Shown: in pieces, positions 7,691 to 15,300 of the stretch
How the letters are laid out: every line of letters begins with the position of its first letter
How positions within the stretch are numbered: position 1 is the first letter of the stretch
Source of the DNA: Burkholderiales bacterium
GTDB lineage: Bacteria; Pseudomonadota; Gammaproteobacteria; Burkholderiales; Burkholderiaceae_C
Assembly: GCA_006227785.1 (NCBI GenBank)
Contig: SBFU01000254.1
Span: 1 to 16,226, forward strand
Direction: 5' to 3'
DNA length: 16,226 nt
Translations under genes and position numbers: made by a program
Notes under the pieces: generated by a model
Told to the model about the DNA's origin: nothing
What the model saw: only the letters and a program-made list of their open reading frames with translations
The model's database searches: none

Positions 7691-8419
7691 TCAATCGTTG
7701 CCATTCGTGTCATCCCCCGATCTCCCAATGCCGAATCCGCGCTCGATGATGTCATCGACCTGGTTCTGTCGCCTTTGCAGATAGAAGTCACGGGTGAAGC
7801 TGTACTTGTCCAGTGCCGCCCCTTCCAGCATGGCGGTGGCCCGCAGCAAGTTGGCCCGGGTATCGACCAGCCTCAGGCCGTACAGGCTGTTGCGCGTGGG
7901 GATGTGATCGATACCCATGACCAGATCTCCGCGGGATTCAATGCTTTGGCCCGCCGCGTCGCGCACCGTCGACGGCCCCAGAAACGGCAGCACCAGATAG
8001 GGGCCCGCAGGCACACCCCAACGGCCCAAGGTCTGGCCAAAGTCGACCCGGGTTCGCTCGATTCCCATTTCAGAGGCAATGTCCAACAGACCACCCAGCC
8101 CGAAGACGGTGTTGACGTTGAAGCGAAGAATGTTCTCGGCGGCTTCTCTGGGGCGCAACTGGAGGGTGGCGTTGACGAACGACCAGAGGTCGCCGAGGTT
8201 GCCAAAGAAGTTGCTCACGCCTGTCCGGACCTGGTCGGGAGCAGTTCGCACGTAGAGTGTGGCAACCGGCTTCACCAGGGTCACATCCAGGACCTCGTTG
8301 AACTCGTGCACGCCCCGGTTGAAGGGTTCAAAAGGATCCTGCGGGTGCGCGTCAGGTCCCGTCGCACAAGCGCCCAGCATGGACAGGGCGATGGCGCTCG
8401 CGAAAATCCGGACCGGCAT
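7691..8419 (-). CDS. mlaA: MlaA (VacJ), outer-membrane phospholipid-removal lipoprotein
   Basis: MlaA is an outer-membrane lipoprotein that, with porins, extracts misplaced phospholipid from the outer leaflet and hands it to MlaC. From the start at 8419 the protein has 242 residues and begins MPVRIFASAIALSMLGACAT, a classical lipoprotein signal peptide with lipobox LGAC and lipidated C18. Family landmarks are DPFEPFNRGVHEFNE near the N-terminus, RFNVNTVFGLGGLLDIASE, FGQTLGRWGVPAGPYLVLPF and NSLYGLRLVDTRANLL. The frame stays open upstream to ATG 8482 and GTG 8488; those starts would put over 20 charged, poorly hydrophobic residues before the signal, so I think them less likely, though the start is not settled by a clear Shine-Dalgarno. 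Finding mlaA inside the mla operon differs from E. coli, where vacJ is elsewhere. Confidence 0.93.
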   Translation of the reverse strand: MPVRIFASAIALSMLGACATGPDAHPQDPFEPFNRGVHEFNEVLDVTLVKPVATLYVRTAPDQVRTGVSNFFGNLGDLWSFVNATLQLRPREAAENILRFNVNTVFGLGGLLDIASEMGIERTRVDFGQTLGRWGVPAGPYLVLPFLGPSTVRDAAGQSIESRGDLVMGIDHIPTRNSLYGLRLVDTRANLLRATAMLEGAALDKYSFTRDFYLQRRQNQVDDIIERGFGIGRSGDDTNGND

Positions 8420-8549
8420 CCGGAGTCCGTATCGACTCGGGCCGCTGGGGCTTGCGATTCGCTGGCGGTGGTCGGCTTTCATGATCACTCAGGTGGGTCG
8501 AGACGGGGTTTGGGGAACGATACAGCAGGTGCTTCGCGCGGATACCGAT

Positions 8550-8569
8550 GTTCACCCAGGAAGATGAAC
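8550..8569 (-). other. Stem-loop in the mlaD-mlaA gap
   Basis: On the minus strand GTTCATC and GGGTGAAC can pair, giving a 7-bp stem with one G-U pair and a six-base loop TTCCTG. It lies in the A/T-richer part of the gap, well upstream of mlaA. It is not followed by a T run, so it is not an intrinsic terminator; an RNA element or protein-binding palindrome is possible. Confidence 0.35.
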
Positions 8570-8621
8570 TTGCGTGTATCTTGTGTGTCGCTTCACCGAT
8601 ATTCGTAACCAGTTAGGTGGA

Positions 8622-8637
8622 TGTCGGGCCGCCGACA
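8622..8637 (-). other. Hairpin shortly after the mlaD stop
   Basis: TGTCGG (8622-8627) and CCGACA (8632-8637) form a perfect 6-bp stem with a tetraloop. On the minus strand it begins 22 bases past the mlaD stop codon. No T tract follows, so it may stabilise or process the mRNA end rather than terminate it. An adjacent odd palindrome GACACCGTGTC partly overlaps it. Confidence 0.35.
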
Positions 8638-8659
8638 CGGTGTCAGAGGCTGCCAGGTG

Positions 8660-9130
8660 TCACTCGCCAGGGCCATCAGCCGCCCGGTTGAACAGGAACT
8701 GTCCGATCAGGTTTTCCAGCACCACCGCCGACTGCGTGCGCGACAAGGTGTCGCCCGCCTTGAGCTCCTGCTCATCGCCTCCGGGTTCGATTCCGATGTA
8801 TTGGTCGCCCAGCAGGCCGGCGGTCAGGATTTTGGCGGTGGAATCGCGCGGGAACTGGACGCCGCGGTTGATCTCCATGGTCACCAGGCCCTGGTAGGTC
8901 TCGGCATCAAGGGTGACGCTGGTCACCCGGCCCACGTACACACCGGCGGAGCGCACTGGCGCCCGTGTCTTGAGACCACCGATGTTGTCGAAGCGCGCCT
9001 GTACGGTGTAAGTGTCACCGCCACTGGCAAAACTTGTCAGGTTGGCGGCTTTCAGGGCCAGGAACAGCAAGGCCGCAGCGCCCAGCAGAACGAACAGGCC
9101 AACGAGGATTTCGAGGTTTCTCTTGTTCAT
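8660..9130 (-). CDS. mlaD: MlaD, MCE-domain substrate-binding subunit of the Mla transporter
   Basis: A 156-residue inner-membrane protein anchored by one N-terminal transmembrane helix (about residues 7-27), with a single periplasmic MCE domain. In the known complex six MlaD copies form a ring with a hydrophobic pore above MlaE. The MCE domain is clear: YTVQARFDNIGGLKTRAPVR, SAGVYVGRVTSVTLD, VTMEINRGVQFPRDSTAKIL and AGLLGDQYIGIEPGG. The C-terminal helix (SAVVLENLIGQFLFN) corresponds to the pore-lining helix of MlaD. A good Shine-Dalgarno (AGGGAG, bases 9137-9142) lies in the 13-base gap after mlaE, six bases before the ATG, fixing the start. Length is normal for single-MCE MlaD. Confidence 0.97.
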   Translation of the reverse strand: MNKRNLEILVGLFVLLGAAALLFLALKAANLTSFASGGDTYTVQARFDNIGGLKTRAPVRSAGVYVGRVTSVTLDAETYQGLVTMEINRGVQFPRDSTAKILTAGLLGDQYIGIEPGGDEQELKAGDTLSRTQSAVVLENLIGQFLFNRAADGPGE

Positions 9131-9143
9131 GGGATTCTCCCTG

Positions 9144-9923
9144 TCAGGGCGTCGAGAACATCAGGGCGGTCAGGATGAAGTCCATCGCCAGCACGCCCAG
9201 TGACGCCGTCACCACGGTGCGCGTCGTCGCGTAGGCCACTCCCTCCGGGGTGGCTTCGGTTTCATAGCCCTGGTACAGGGCCACTGCGGTACAGATGACC
9301 CCGAAGACCATGCTCTTGACCACACCGTTGCCCACGTCACGCCAGACGTCGACACCGTTTTGCTGGATGGACCAGAAATTGCCGGCATCGATCCCGATCA
9401 GACCAACCGCCACCACCCAGGCGCCCAGAATGCCAATGGCGGAGAAGAGCGCTGCCAACAGGGGCATGGCGATGCAGCCGGCCAGAAAACGGGGTGCCAG
9501 CACCCGCTGGCGGGGATCGATGGCCATGAGTTCCATGGCGGCAATCTGCTCGCCCGCCTTCATGAGACCGATCTCCGCCGTGAGCGATGTACCGGCGCGG
9601 CCGGCAAACAGCAGCGCTGTGACAACCGGGCCGAGTTCCCTGACGAGGGCCAGGTTGACGATCAGCCCCAGCGACTCAGCAGCCCCGTAGGTCGACAGCG
9701 CGTAGTACATCTGAAGCGCCAGCACGAAACCGACGGCCAGCCCTGACGCCAGGATGATCACCAGCGACCGGTTGCCGATGGCGTGAATCTGTGCCACCAC
9801 CAGACCAAAACGTCGAAGCGCCCCCGGAGTTGCACGCAACAGATCCGAGAAGAACAGGGCACCATGGCCCCAGCTGGACAGCACCGCCAGCGTGCGACTG
9901 CCCAGCCATTGCAGCAGCTTCAT
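9144..9923 (-). CDS. mlaE: MlaE, permease of the Mla phospholipid ABC transporter
   Basis: An inner-membrane permease of 259 residues that forms the dimeric core of MlaFEDB. After an N-terminal interface helix come about five membrane segments, including LVIILASGLAVGFVLALQMYY, VVTALLFAGRAG, IAMPLLAALFSAIGILGAWV, VVKSMVFGVICTAVALY and the last hydrophobic stretch before the C-terminus. The MlaE family hallmark is ELGPVVTALLFAGRAGTSLT (96-115) followed by AEIGLMKAGEQIAAMELM. The frame stays open upstream across mlaF, but homology starts at MKLLQWLG, whose ATG (9921-9923) overlaps the mlaF stop by four bases. Coupled translation would balance ATPase and permease, as seen in many ABC operons. Confidence 0.96.
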   Translation of the reverse strand: MKLLQWLGSRTLAVLSSWGHGALFFSDLLRATPGALRRFGLVVAQIHAIGNRSLVIILASGLAVGFVLALQMYYALSTYGAAESLGLIVNLALVRELGPVVTALLFAGRAGTSLTAEIGLMKAGEQIAAMELMAIDPRQRVLAPRFLAGCIAMPLLAALFSAIGILGAWVVAVGLIGIDAGNFWSIQQNGVDVWRDVGNGVVKSMVFGVICTAVALYQGYETEATPEGVAYATTRTVVTASLGVLAMDFILTALMFSTP

Positions 9924-10735
9924 GCGCGTCCCCCGGGACCAAAATCGTCCGCGACGTCGGGCGCCGGATAGTGGAACCTGATCGGGCCGTCGGGCTCCCC
10001 CCGAACAAACTGCCGAACCTCGGCATCCTGGCTGGACATGAGCTGCTCGGGCGTACCCTGGGCCACCACCCGTCCGCCTGTGGCCAGCAACACCACCCAA
10101 TCGCTGATGGCCATGCACTGCGGCACATCGTGGGAAATCAGCAGCGTGGTCGCTCCAGTCACGTCGGTCAGGGTACGGATCAGCTTGGCCGTTACCCCCA
10201 TCGATACCAGATCGAGCCCTGCAAACGGCTCGTCGTACATGATCAGTTCCGGGTCAAGCGCAATGGCACGAGCCAGGGCTATCCGCCGCGCCATGCCGCC
10301 CGAGACTTCGCTGATGCGCAGCCCGGCTGCGCCGCGCAGACCGACGGCGTGGAGCTTCATGAGCACGACATCCCTGATCAGGTCCTCGGACAGATCCGTC
10401 ATCTCGCGAAGCGGAAACGCCACGTTGTCGAACACCGACAGATCGGTGAACAAGGCACCAAACTGGAACAGCATGCCCAGTCTGCGTCGCAGACGGAACA
10501 GCTGCTGCTTGTTCCGCGTGTCCACGACTTCGCCGTCAAACACCACGCGCCCGCTGCTGGGCGCATGGACACCACCGATCAGCCGCAGCAAGGTGGTCTT
10601 GCCACAGCCCGATCCCCCCAGCACCGCGGTCACCTTGCCACGCGCAAACGTCAACGACAGGTCGTTGAGGATGGTCCTGCGGCTGTCGTAGCCGAAGGTG
10701 ACGTGATCGATCTCGATGAAGGGCTGTTCGCTCAT
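9920..10735 (-). CDS. mlaF: MlaF, ATPase of the Mla phospholipid ABC transporter
   Basis: The cytoplasmic ATPase subunit, 271 residues. Motifs are Walker A GGSGCGKT (40-47), Q-loop Q91 in MLFQFGALF, signature VSGGMARR (144-151), Walker B LIMYDEP (164-170) and H-loop H202 in LLISHDV. MLFQFGALFTDLSVFDNVAFPLRE is characteristic of MlaF. After the core, a tail containing VRQFVRGEPDGPIRF matches the MlaF C-terminal extension that, in known structures, reaches over to the partner subunit. The start MSEQPFIEI is chosen by homology; a GTG at 10798 in the same frame would add 21 residues without family likeness. No Shine-Dalgarno is visible; a GC hairpin occupies its place. It is the first gene of the mla block, so a promoter is expected in 10736-10882. 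Confidence 0.95.
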   Translation of the reverse strand: MSEQPFIEIDHVTFGYDSRRTILNDLSLTFARGKVTAVLGGSGCGKTTLLRLIGGVHAPSSGRVVFDGEVVDTRNKQQLFRLRRRLGMLFQFGALFTDLSVFDNVAFPLREMTDLSEDLIRDVVLMKLHAVGLRGAAGLRISEVSGGMARRIALARAIALDPELIMYDEPFAGLDLVSMGVTAKLIRTLTDVTGATTLLISHDVPQCMAISDWVVLLATGGRVVAQGTPEQLMSSQDAEVRQFVRGEPDGPIRFHYPAPDVADDFGPGGRA

Positions 10736-10739
10736 AAAT

Positions 10740-10764
10740 CCGGGCAAAGCCGGACGATGCCCGG
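10740..10764 (-). other. Hairpin directly upstream of the mlaF start
   Basis: CCGGGC (10740-10745) and GCCCGG (10759-10764) form a perfect 6-bp GC stem with a 13-base loop. On the mRNA it ends four bases before the mlaF ATG and covers the place of a Shine-Dalgarno. It could limit ribosome access. Chance occurrence in GC-rich DNA is not excluded. Confidence 0.35.
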
Positions 10765-10833
10765 CGCCCACAACACGGGCAAACCCGAATTGTCGCACGG
10801 TCCGGATTTCCCTGCCTTCACCGCCGCAACCAT

Positions 10834-10865
10834 GGTCGCTGCGGAGCTGTGTCAGGGCAACGACC
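10834..10865 (-). terminator. Candidate gltBD transcript-end hairpin
   Basis: GGTCGCTGC (10834-10842) and GCAACGACC (10857-10865) can form a 9-bp stem with one G-U pair around a 14-base loop. It begins 17 bases past the gltD stop codon in the direction of transcription. There is no T tract after it, so if it ends the transcript it would be Rho-dependent or mark a processed 3' end. It may equally be a chance stem. Confidence 0.35.
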
Positions 10866-10882
10866 AGCCAACCGTCAGGATT

Positions 10883-12349
10883 TCAGCGGGGAAGTTCCGA
10901 GTGACCCATCAGGAATTCGTCGACGGCACGGGCCGCCTGGCGCCCTTCCCGGATCGCCCAGACCACCAGCGACTGTCCGCGGCGCATGTCCCCGGCAGCA
11001 AACACCTTGCCGACGTTGGTGGCATAGCCACCCACGAATTCGGTCGAGGCCCTGGCGTTGCCACGGGCGTCCTTGTCCACGCCGAACGCCTCCAGGATGG
11101 TGGGCACGGGGTTCACAAACCCCATGGCCAGCAGAACCAGGTCAGCCTTGTATTGCTTTTCCGTACCGGCAATTTCAACCAGCTTGCCGTCCTTGAGCTC
11201 GACATTGACGGTGGTCAGTCCGGTGACCTTGCCATTCTTGCCGGTGAACGCCTTCGTGGACACGGCAAACTCGCGAACACAGCCTTCCTCATGGCTGGAA
11301 CTGGTCCGAAGTTTGAGCGGCCAGTAAGGCCAGACCAGGGGCTTGTTTTCCTGCTCCGGCGGTTGTGGCATGACCTCGAACTGGGTCACGCTGGCGGCGC
11401 CGTGGCGGTTGCTGGTGCCCACGCAGTCAGAGCCGGTGTCTCCACCCCCGATGACGATCACGTGCTTGCCGTCGGCACGAATCTGCCCTTTGAGTTTGTC
11501 TCCCGCGTTCACCTTGTTCTGCATCGGCAGAAACTCCATGGCGAAATGGATGCCATCCAGTTCGCGGCCGGCGACAGGAAGATCGCGGCTCTGCTCGGAT
11601 CCGCCACACAGCAGCACAGCATCGAAACTCGACTTGAGCTCCTCCGCGCTGATCACGGTCTTGGCGTCGTTGGTGACCTTGCTGCCCTCCGGCATGGTGC
11701 CGATCAGGGTACCGGTCTTGAACACCACGCCTTCGGCCTCCATCTGCGCCACGCGGCGGTCGATGTGGGACTTCTCCATCTTGAAGTCAGGGATACCGTA
11801 GCGCAGCAGACCGCCGATGCGGCTGTTCTTCTCGAAAACCGTCACCTCGTGACCAGCACGGGCCAGCTGCTGGGCGGCCGCCAGGCCGGCAGGGCCTGAA
11901 CCGACCACGGCCACCTTTTTTCCGGTCTTGTGACGCGGTGGCTGCGGTAGAACCCAACCCTCGGCCCAGGCGCGATCAATGATGGCGTGCTCAATCGACT
12001 TGATGCCGACCGGATCATCGTTCACGTTGAGCGTGCAGGCAGCTTCACAAGGTGCCGGACAGATTCGGCCGGTGAACTCGGGGAAGTTGTTGGTGCTGTG
12101 CAAAACCGTGATGGCGTTCTTCCAGTCGCCCTGGTACACGAGGTCGTTGAAGTCCGGAATGATGTTGTTGACCGGGCATCCGCTGTTGCAGAACGGCGTG
12201 CCGCAATCCATGCAGCGAGCGCCCTGGATCTTGGCTTGCCCCTCGTCCAGACCGACCACGAATTCCTTGTAATGCTTCAGTCGCTCGGGGACAGGCTTGT
12301 AGCCCTCTTCGATGCGCTCATACTCCATGAAGCCAGTGACTTTTCCCAT
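10883..12349 (-). CDS. gltD: Glutamate synthase (NADPH) small subunit GltD
   Basis: The 488-residue beta subunit of GOGAT passes electrons from NADPH through FAD and iron-sulfur clusters to the large subunit, for reductive synthesis of glutamate from glutamine and 2-oxoglutarate. The N-terminal cysteine sets [13 protein letters not shown] (C46, C49, C54, C58) and CPAPCEAAC (C97, C101, C105) match the two [4Fe-4S] sites of the family. A FAD-binding Rossmann motif VVGSGPAG (148-155) and an NADPH-binding motif VIGGGDTG (299-306) follow in the expected order, and [16 protein letters not shown] near the C-terminus is the usual FAD-contact segment. A Shine-Dalgarno AGGA (12357-12360) lies seven bases before the ATG. 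It follows gltB by 30 bases, so the two are co-transcribed. Confidence 0.98.
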   Translation of the reverse strand: MGKVTGFMEYERIEEGYKPVPERLKHYKEFVVGLDEGQAKIQGARCMDCGTPFCNSGCPVNNIIPDFNDLVYQGDWKNAITVLHSTNNFPEFTGRICPAPCEAACTLNVNDDPVGIKSIEHAIIDRAWAEGWVLPQPPRHKTGKKVAVVGSGPAGLAAAQQLARAGHEVTVFEKNSRIGGLLRYGIPDFKMEKSHIDRRVAQMEAEGVVFKTGTLIGTMPEGSKVTNDAKTVISAEELKSSFDAVLLCGGSEQSRDLPVAGRELDGIHFAMEFLPMQNKVNAGDKLKGQIRADGKHVIVIGGGDTGSDCVGTSNRHGAASVTQFEVMPQPPEQENKPLVWPYWPLKLRTSSSHEEGCVREFAVSTKAFTGKNGKVTGLTTVNVELKDGKLVEIAGTEKQYKADLVLLAMGFVNPVPTILEAFGVDKDARGNARASTEFVGGYATNVGKVFAAGDMRRGQSLVVWAIREGRQAARAVDEFLMGHSELPR

Positions 12350-12379
12350 GATGGATTCCTGCGTGGGTATGCGTTGTGT

Positions 12380-15300
12380 TTATTTGGCGGGCGCAGCCTG
12401 TTTCCTGGCGCTGGCCTGGGCCTTGCCAGTCACTTCAGTGGCTGCCTTTCGGGCATGGATCTCTGCCAGGGCCCGCTTGTATTCATTGGGGAATACCTTG
12501 ACGAACTTCGAACGCGCCTGACCCCAGTTGTCGAGCAGTTCACGGGCCCGCTTGCTGCCGGTCCAGCGGTTGTGGTCTTCCAGCAGTTTCTTGAGCTGGG
12601 CTTCGTCGGTCTGACCCCGGTGCCAGATGGCTTTGTCCATGGACGTTTCCTGCTCTGTCGACGGGAGAACCGACTCAAGACTGACCATCGCCGTGTTGCA
12701 CCGCTTGGCAAACAAGCCATCTTCGTCGTAGACGTAAGCAACGCCACCACTCATGCCGGCGGCAAAGTTGCGTCCGGTCTTGCCCAGAACGACCACGGTA
12801 CCGCCGGTCATGTATTCGCAGCCGTGGTCACCTGTGCCTTCCACCACCGCCGTGGCGCCCGACAGACGAACCGCAAAACGTTCACCGGCCACGCCGCTGA
12901 AGAAGGCCTCACCCGATGTCGCACCGTACATCACGGTGTTGCCAACGATGATGTTGCGTGTGGCATCTCCCCGGAATTCGATGCTGGGTCGAACCACCAC
13001 GCGGCCACCGGACAAGCCCTTGCCGGTGTAATCGTTGGCATCACCAATCAGGTACAGGGTGATGCCCTTGCAGAGGAAAGCGCCGAAGGACTGGCCGCCG
13101 GTACCTTCCAGCTGAATGCGGATGGTTTCATCGGGCAGCCCGTCGGGATGCACCTTGGTCACGGCCCCGGAGAGCATGGCCCCAACGGAACGGTTGACGT
13201 TGCGCGCCACCTCCATGAAGTGGACACGCTCGCCCTTGTCGATGGCCGCCCTGGATTTGGCGATCAGGATGTTGTCGAGCGATTTCTCCAGTCCATGGTC
13301 CTGCTCCTGCACATGCAGGCGCGGAACCTCTGCAGGCACCACGGGTTGGGCCAGCAGGCGGCTGAAATCCAGACCGCGCGCCTTCCAGTGCTCAATGCCC
13401 TGACGCATGTCGAGGAGGTCGGATCGCCCCACGAGCTCGTCGAACTTGCGGATCCCGAGCTGGGCCATGATCTGGCGCACCTCTTCGGCAATGAAGAAGA
13501 AGTAGTTGACGACGTGCTCGGGCTTGCCTGTGAACTTCTTGCGCAGCTCCGGGTCCTGTGTGGCCACGCCCACCGGGCAGGTGTTGAGGTGGCATTTGCG
13601 CATCATGATGCAACCCTCAACCACCAGTGGAGCGGTGGCGAAGCCGAACTCGTCGGCGCCCAGCAAGGCGCCGATGACGACGTCGCGACCGGTCTTCATC
13701 TGGCCGTCGGCCTGCACACGAATACGGCCGCGCAGCCGGTTGAGCACCAGGGTCTGCTGCGTTTCGGCAAGGCCTATTTCCCAGGGCGAACCGGCGTGCT
13801 TGATCGACGACCAGGGGGAGGCTCCCGTACCACCGTCGTGACCGGCAATCACCACGTGGTCGGCCTTGCACTTGGCCACGCCAGCGGCAATGGTGCCCAC
13901 ACCCACTTCTGAGACCAGCTTGACGGAAATCGAACTGTGCGGGGCCACGTTCTTGAGGTCGTGGATGAGCTGTGCGAGGTCTTCGATGGAGTAGATGTCG
14001 TGGTGTGGAGGTGGGCTGATGAGGCCCACGCCCGGCACGCTGTGGCGGAGCTTGCCGATGTATTCCGACACCTTGCCACCGGGCAATTGACCACCCTCTC
14101 CGGGCTTGGCACCCTGGGCCATCTTGATCTGGATCTGGTCGGCGCTGGAGAGGTACTCCGCGGTCACACCGAAGCGACCGGACGCGACCTGCTTGATGCG
14201 GGAGCGCAGTGAATCGCCATCCTGCAGTTCGTAGTCAACTTCGAAGATCTCTTTGCCCAGCAGGTCCGACATGGTCTGACCTTGCTTGATCGGAATACCT
14301 TTGAGTTCGTTGCGGTAGCGGAGCGCATCTTCACCACCCTCTCCCGTGTTGCTCTTGCCGCCGATGCGGTTCATGGCCACAGCCAGGGTGGCATGTGCTT
14401 CGGTGGAAATCGATCCCAGCGACATGGCGCCGGTGGCAAAGCGTTTGACGATCTCCTTCGCTGGCTCCACCTCGTCCAGTGCAATGGCCTTGGAAGGGTC
14501 GATCCGGAATTCGAACAGACCGCGCAGGGTCATGTGCCGCCTGCTCTGGTCGTTAATGAGCTGGGCGTATTCCTTGTAGGTGTTCCAGTTGTTGGCCCGT
14601 GTGCTGTGTTGGAGCTTGGCAATGGCGTCAGGCGTCCACATGTGCTCCTCGCCCCGGGTGCGCCACGCGTACTCGCCGCCGGTCTCGAGCATGCTGGCCA
14701 GCACCGGGTCGTCACCGAAGGCGGCCTTGTGCATGCGGATGGCCTCTTCGGCGATCTCGAACACGCCGATGCCTTCGACACGACTGGCGGTGCCTGTGAA
14801 GTACTTGGACACCGTCTCGCCGTTCAGGCCGATGGCCTCGAACAGCTGGGCGCCACAGTAGCTCATGTAGGTGCTCACACCCATCTTGGACATGATCTTG
14901 GACAGACCCTTGCCGATGGCCTTGACATAGTTGGCAATGGCCTTTTCTGCGCTCAGCTCACCGGGCAGGTCGCCCGCGATGGCCTGCAGCGTGTCCATGG
15001 CCAGGTAGGGATGCACAGCCTCGGCACCATAGCCTGCGAGCACGGCGAAGTGATGTACCTCGCGCGCGGTACCGGTCTCGACCACCAGACCCGTGGTCGT
15101 GCGCAGGCCTTCGCGGACCAGATGCTGATGCACGGCCGACAGAGCCAGCAGGGCCGGCACGGCAACCTGTGTCCGGCTGACAGCGCGGTCACTGATGATC
15201 AGGATGTTCTTGCCACCCTTGATGGCATCCACGGCCTCGGCACACAGTGAGGCGAGCTTGGCTTCCACGCCTTCCTTGCCCCAGCTGACCGGGTAGGTGA

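Larger units (their letters stand above)
8420..8659 (-). other. Intergenic region between mlaD and mlaA
   Basis: This is the longest non-coding space in the window if mlaA starts at 8419 (about 170 bases if it starts at 8488). It separates the inner-membrane genes mlaFED from mlaACB. Its middle part (about 8530-8615) is visibly richer in A/T than the surrounding genes and contains no convincing minus-strand reading frame. Two inverted repeats lie in it (8550-8569 and 8622-8637). I expect an internal promoter or RNA element for mlaA here, but no hexamer pair close to a sigma-70 consensus stands out. Confidence 0.4.
10736..10882 (-). promoter_or_regulatory. gltD-mlaF intergenic region, probable site of the mla promoter
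   Basis: This 147-base space between two functionally unrelated blocks is the natural place for a gltBD end and an mla promoter. On the minus strand GACAAT (within GTGCGACAATTCGGG, about 10785-10799) resembles a -10 element at four of six positions, about 55 bases before the mlaF ATG. I see no good -35 at the right distance. The call therefore rests mainly on position. Confidence 0.3.

Noticed and set aside
8352..8555. Minus-strand frame starting MNIGIRAKHLLYRS across the mlaA start region.
   Set aside because: It runs out of frame through the mlaA signal peptide and has no family likeness; the mlaA frame explains the region.
8564..8608. A 14-codon plus-strand frame (MNLRVSCVSLHRYS) preceded by AGGAAG in the mlaD-mlaA gap, resembling a leader peptide.
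   Set aside because: No plus-strand gene follows it; downstream is the antisense of mlaD. It overlaps the minus-strand stem-loop and is most likely chance.
9791..11899. Very long open frame on the plus strand (about 700 codons) opposite mlaE, mlaF and gltD.
   Set aside because: It lies antisense to three genes with intact family motifs, its product is rich in His, Gln, Arg and Gly without recognisable domains, and GC-rich codon bias on the other strand readily keeps such frames open.
11987..13912. Long plus-strand open frame opposite gltD and gltB.
   Set aside because: Same reason: a mirror of the gltB/gltD codon pattern, crossing the gltB-gltD junction, with no recognisable motif.
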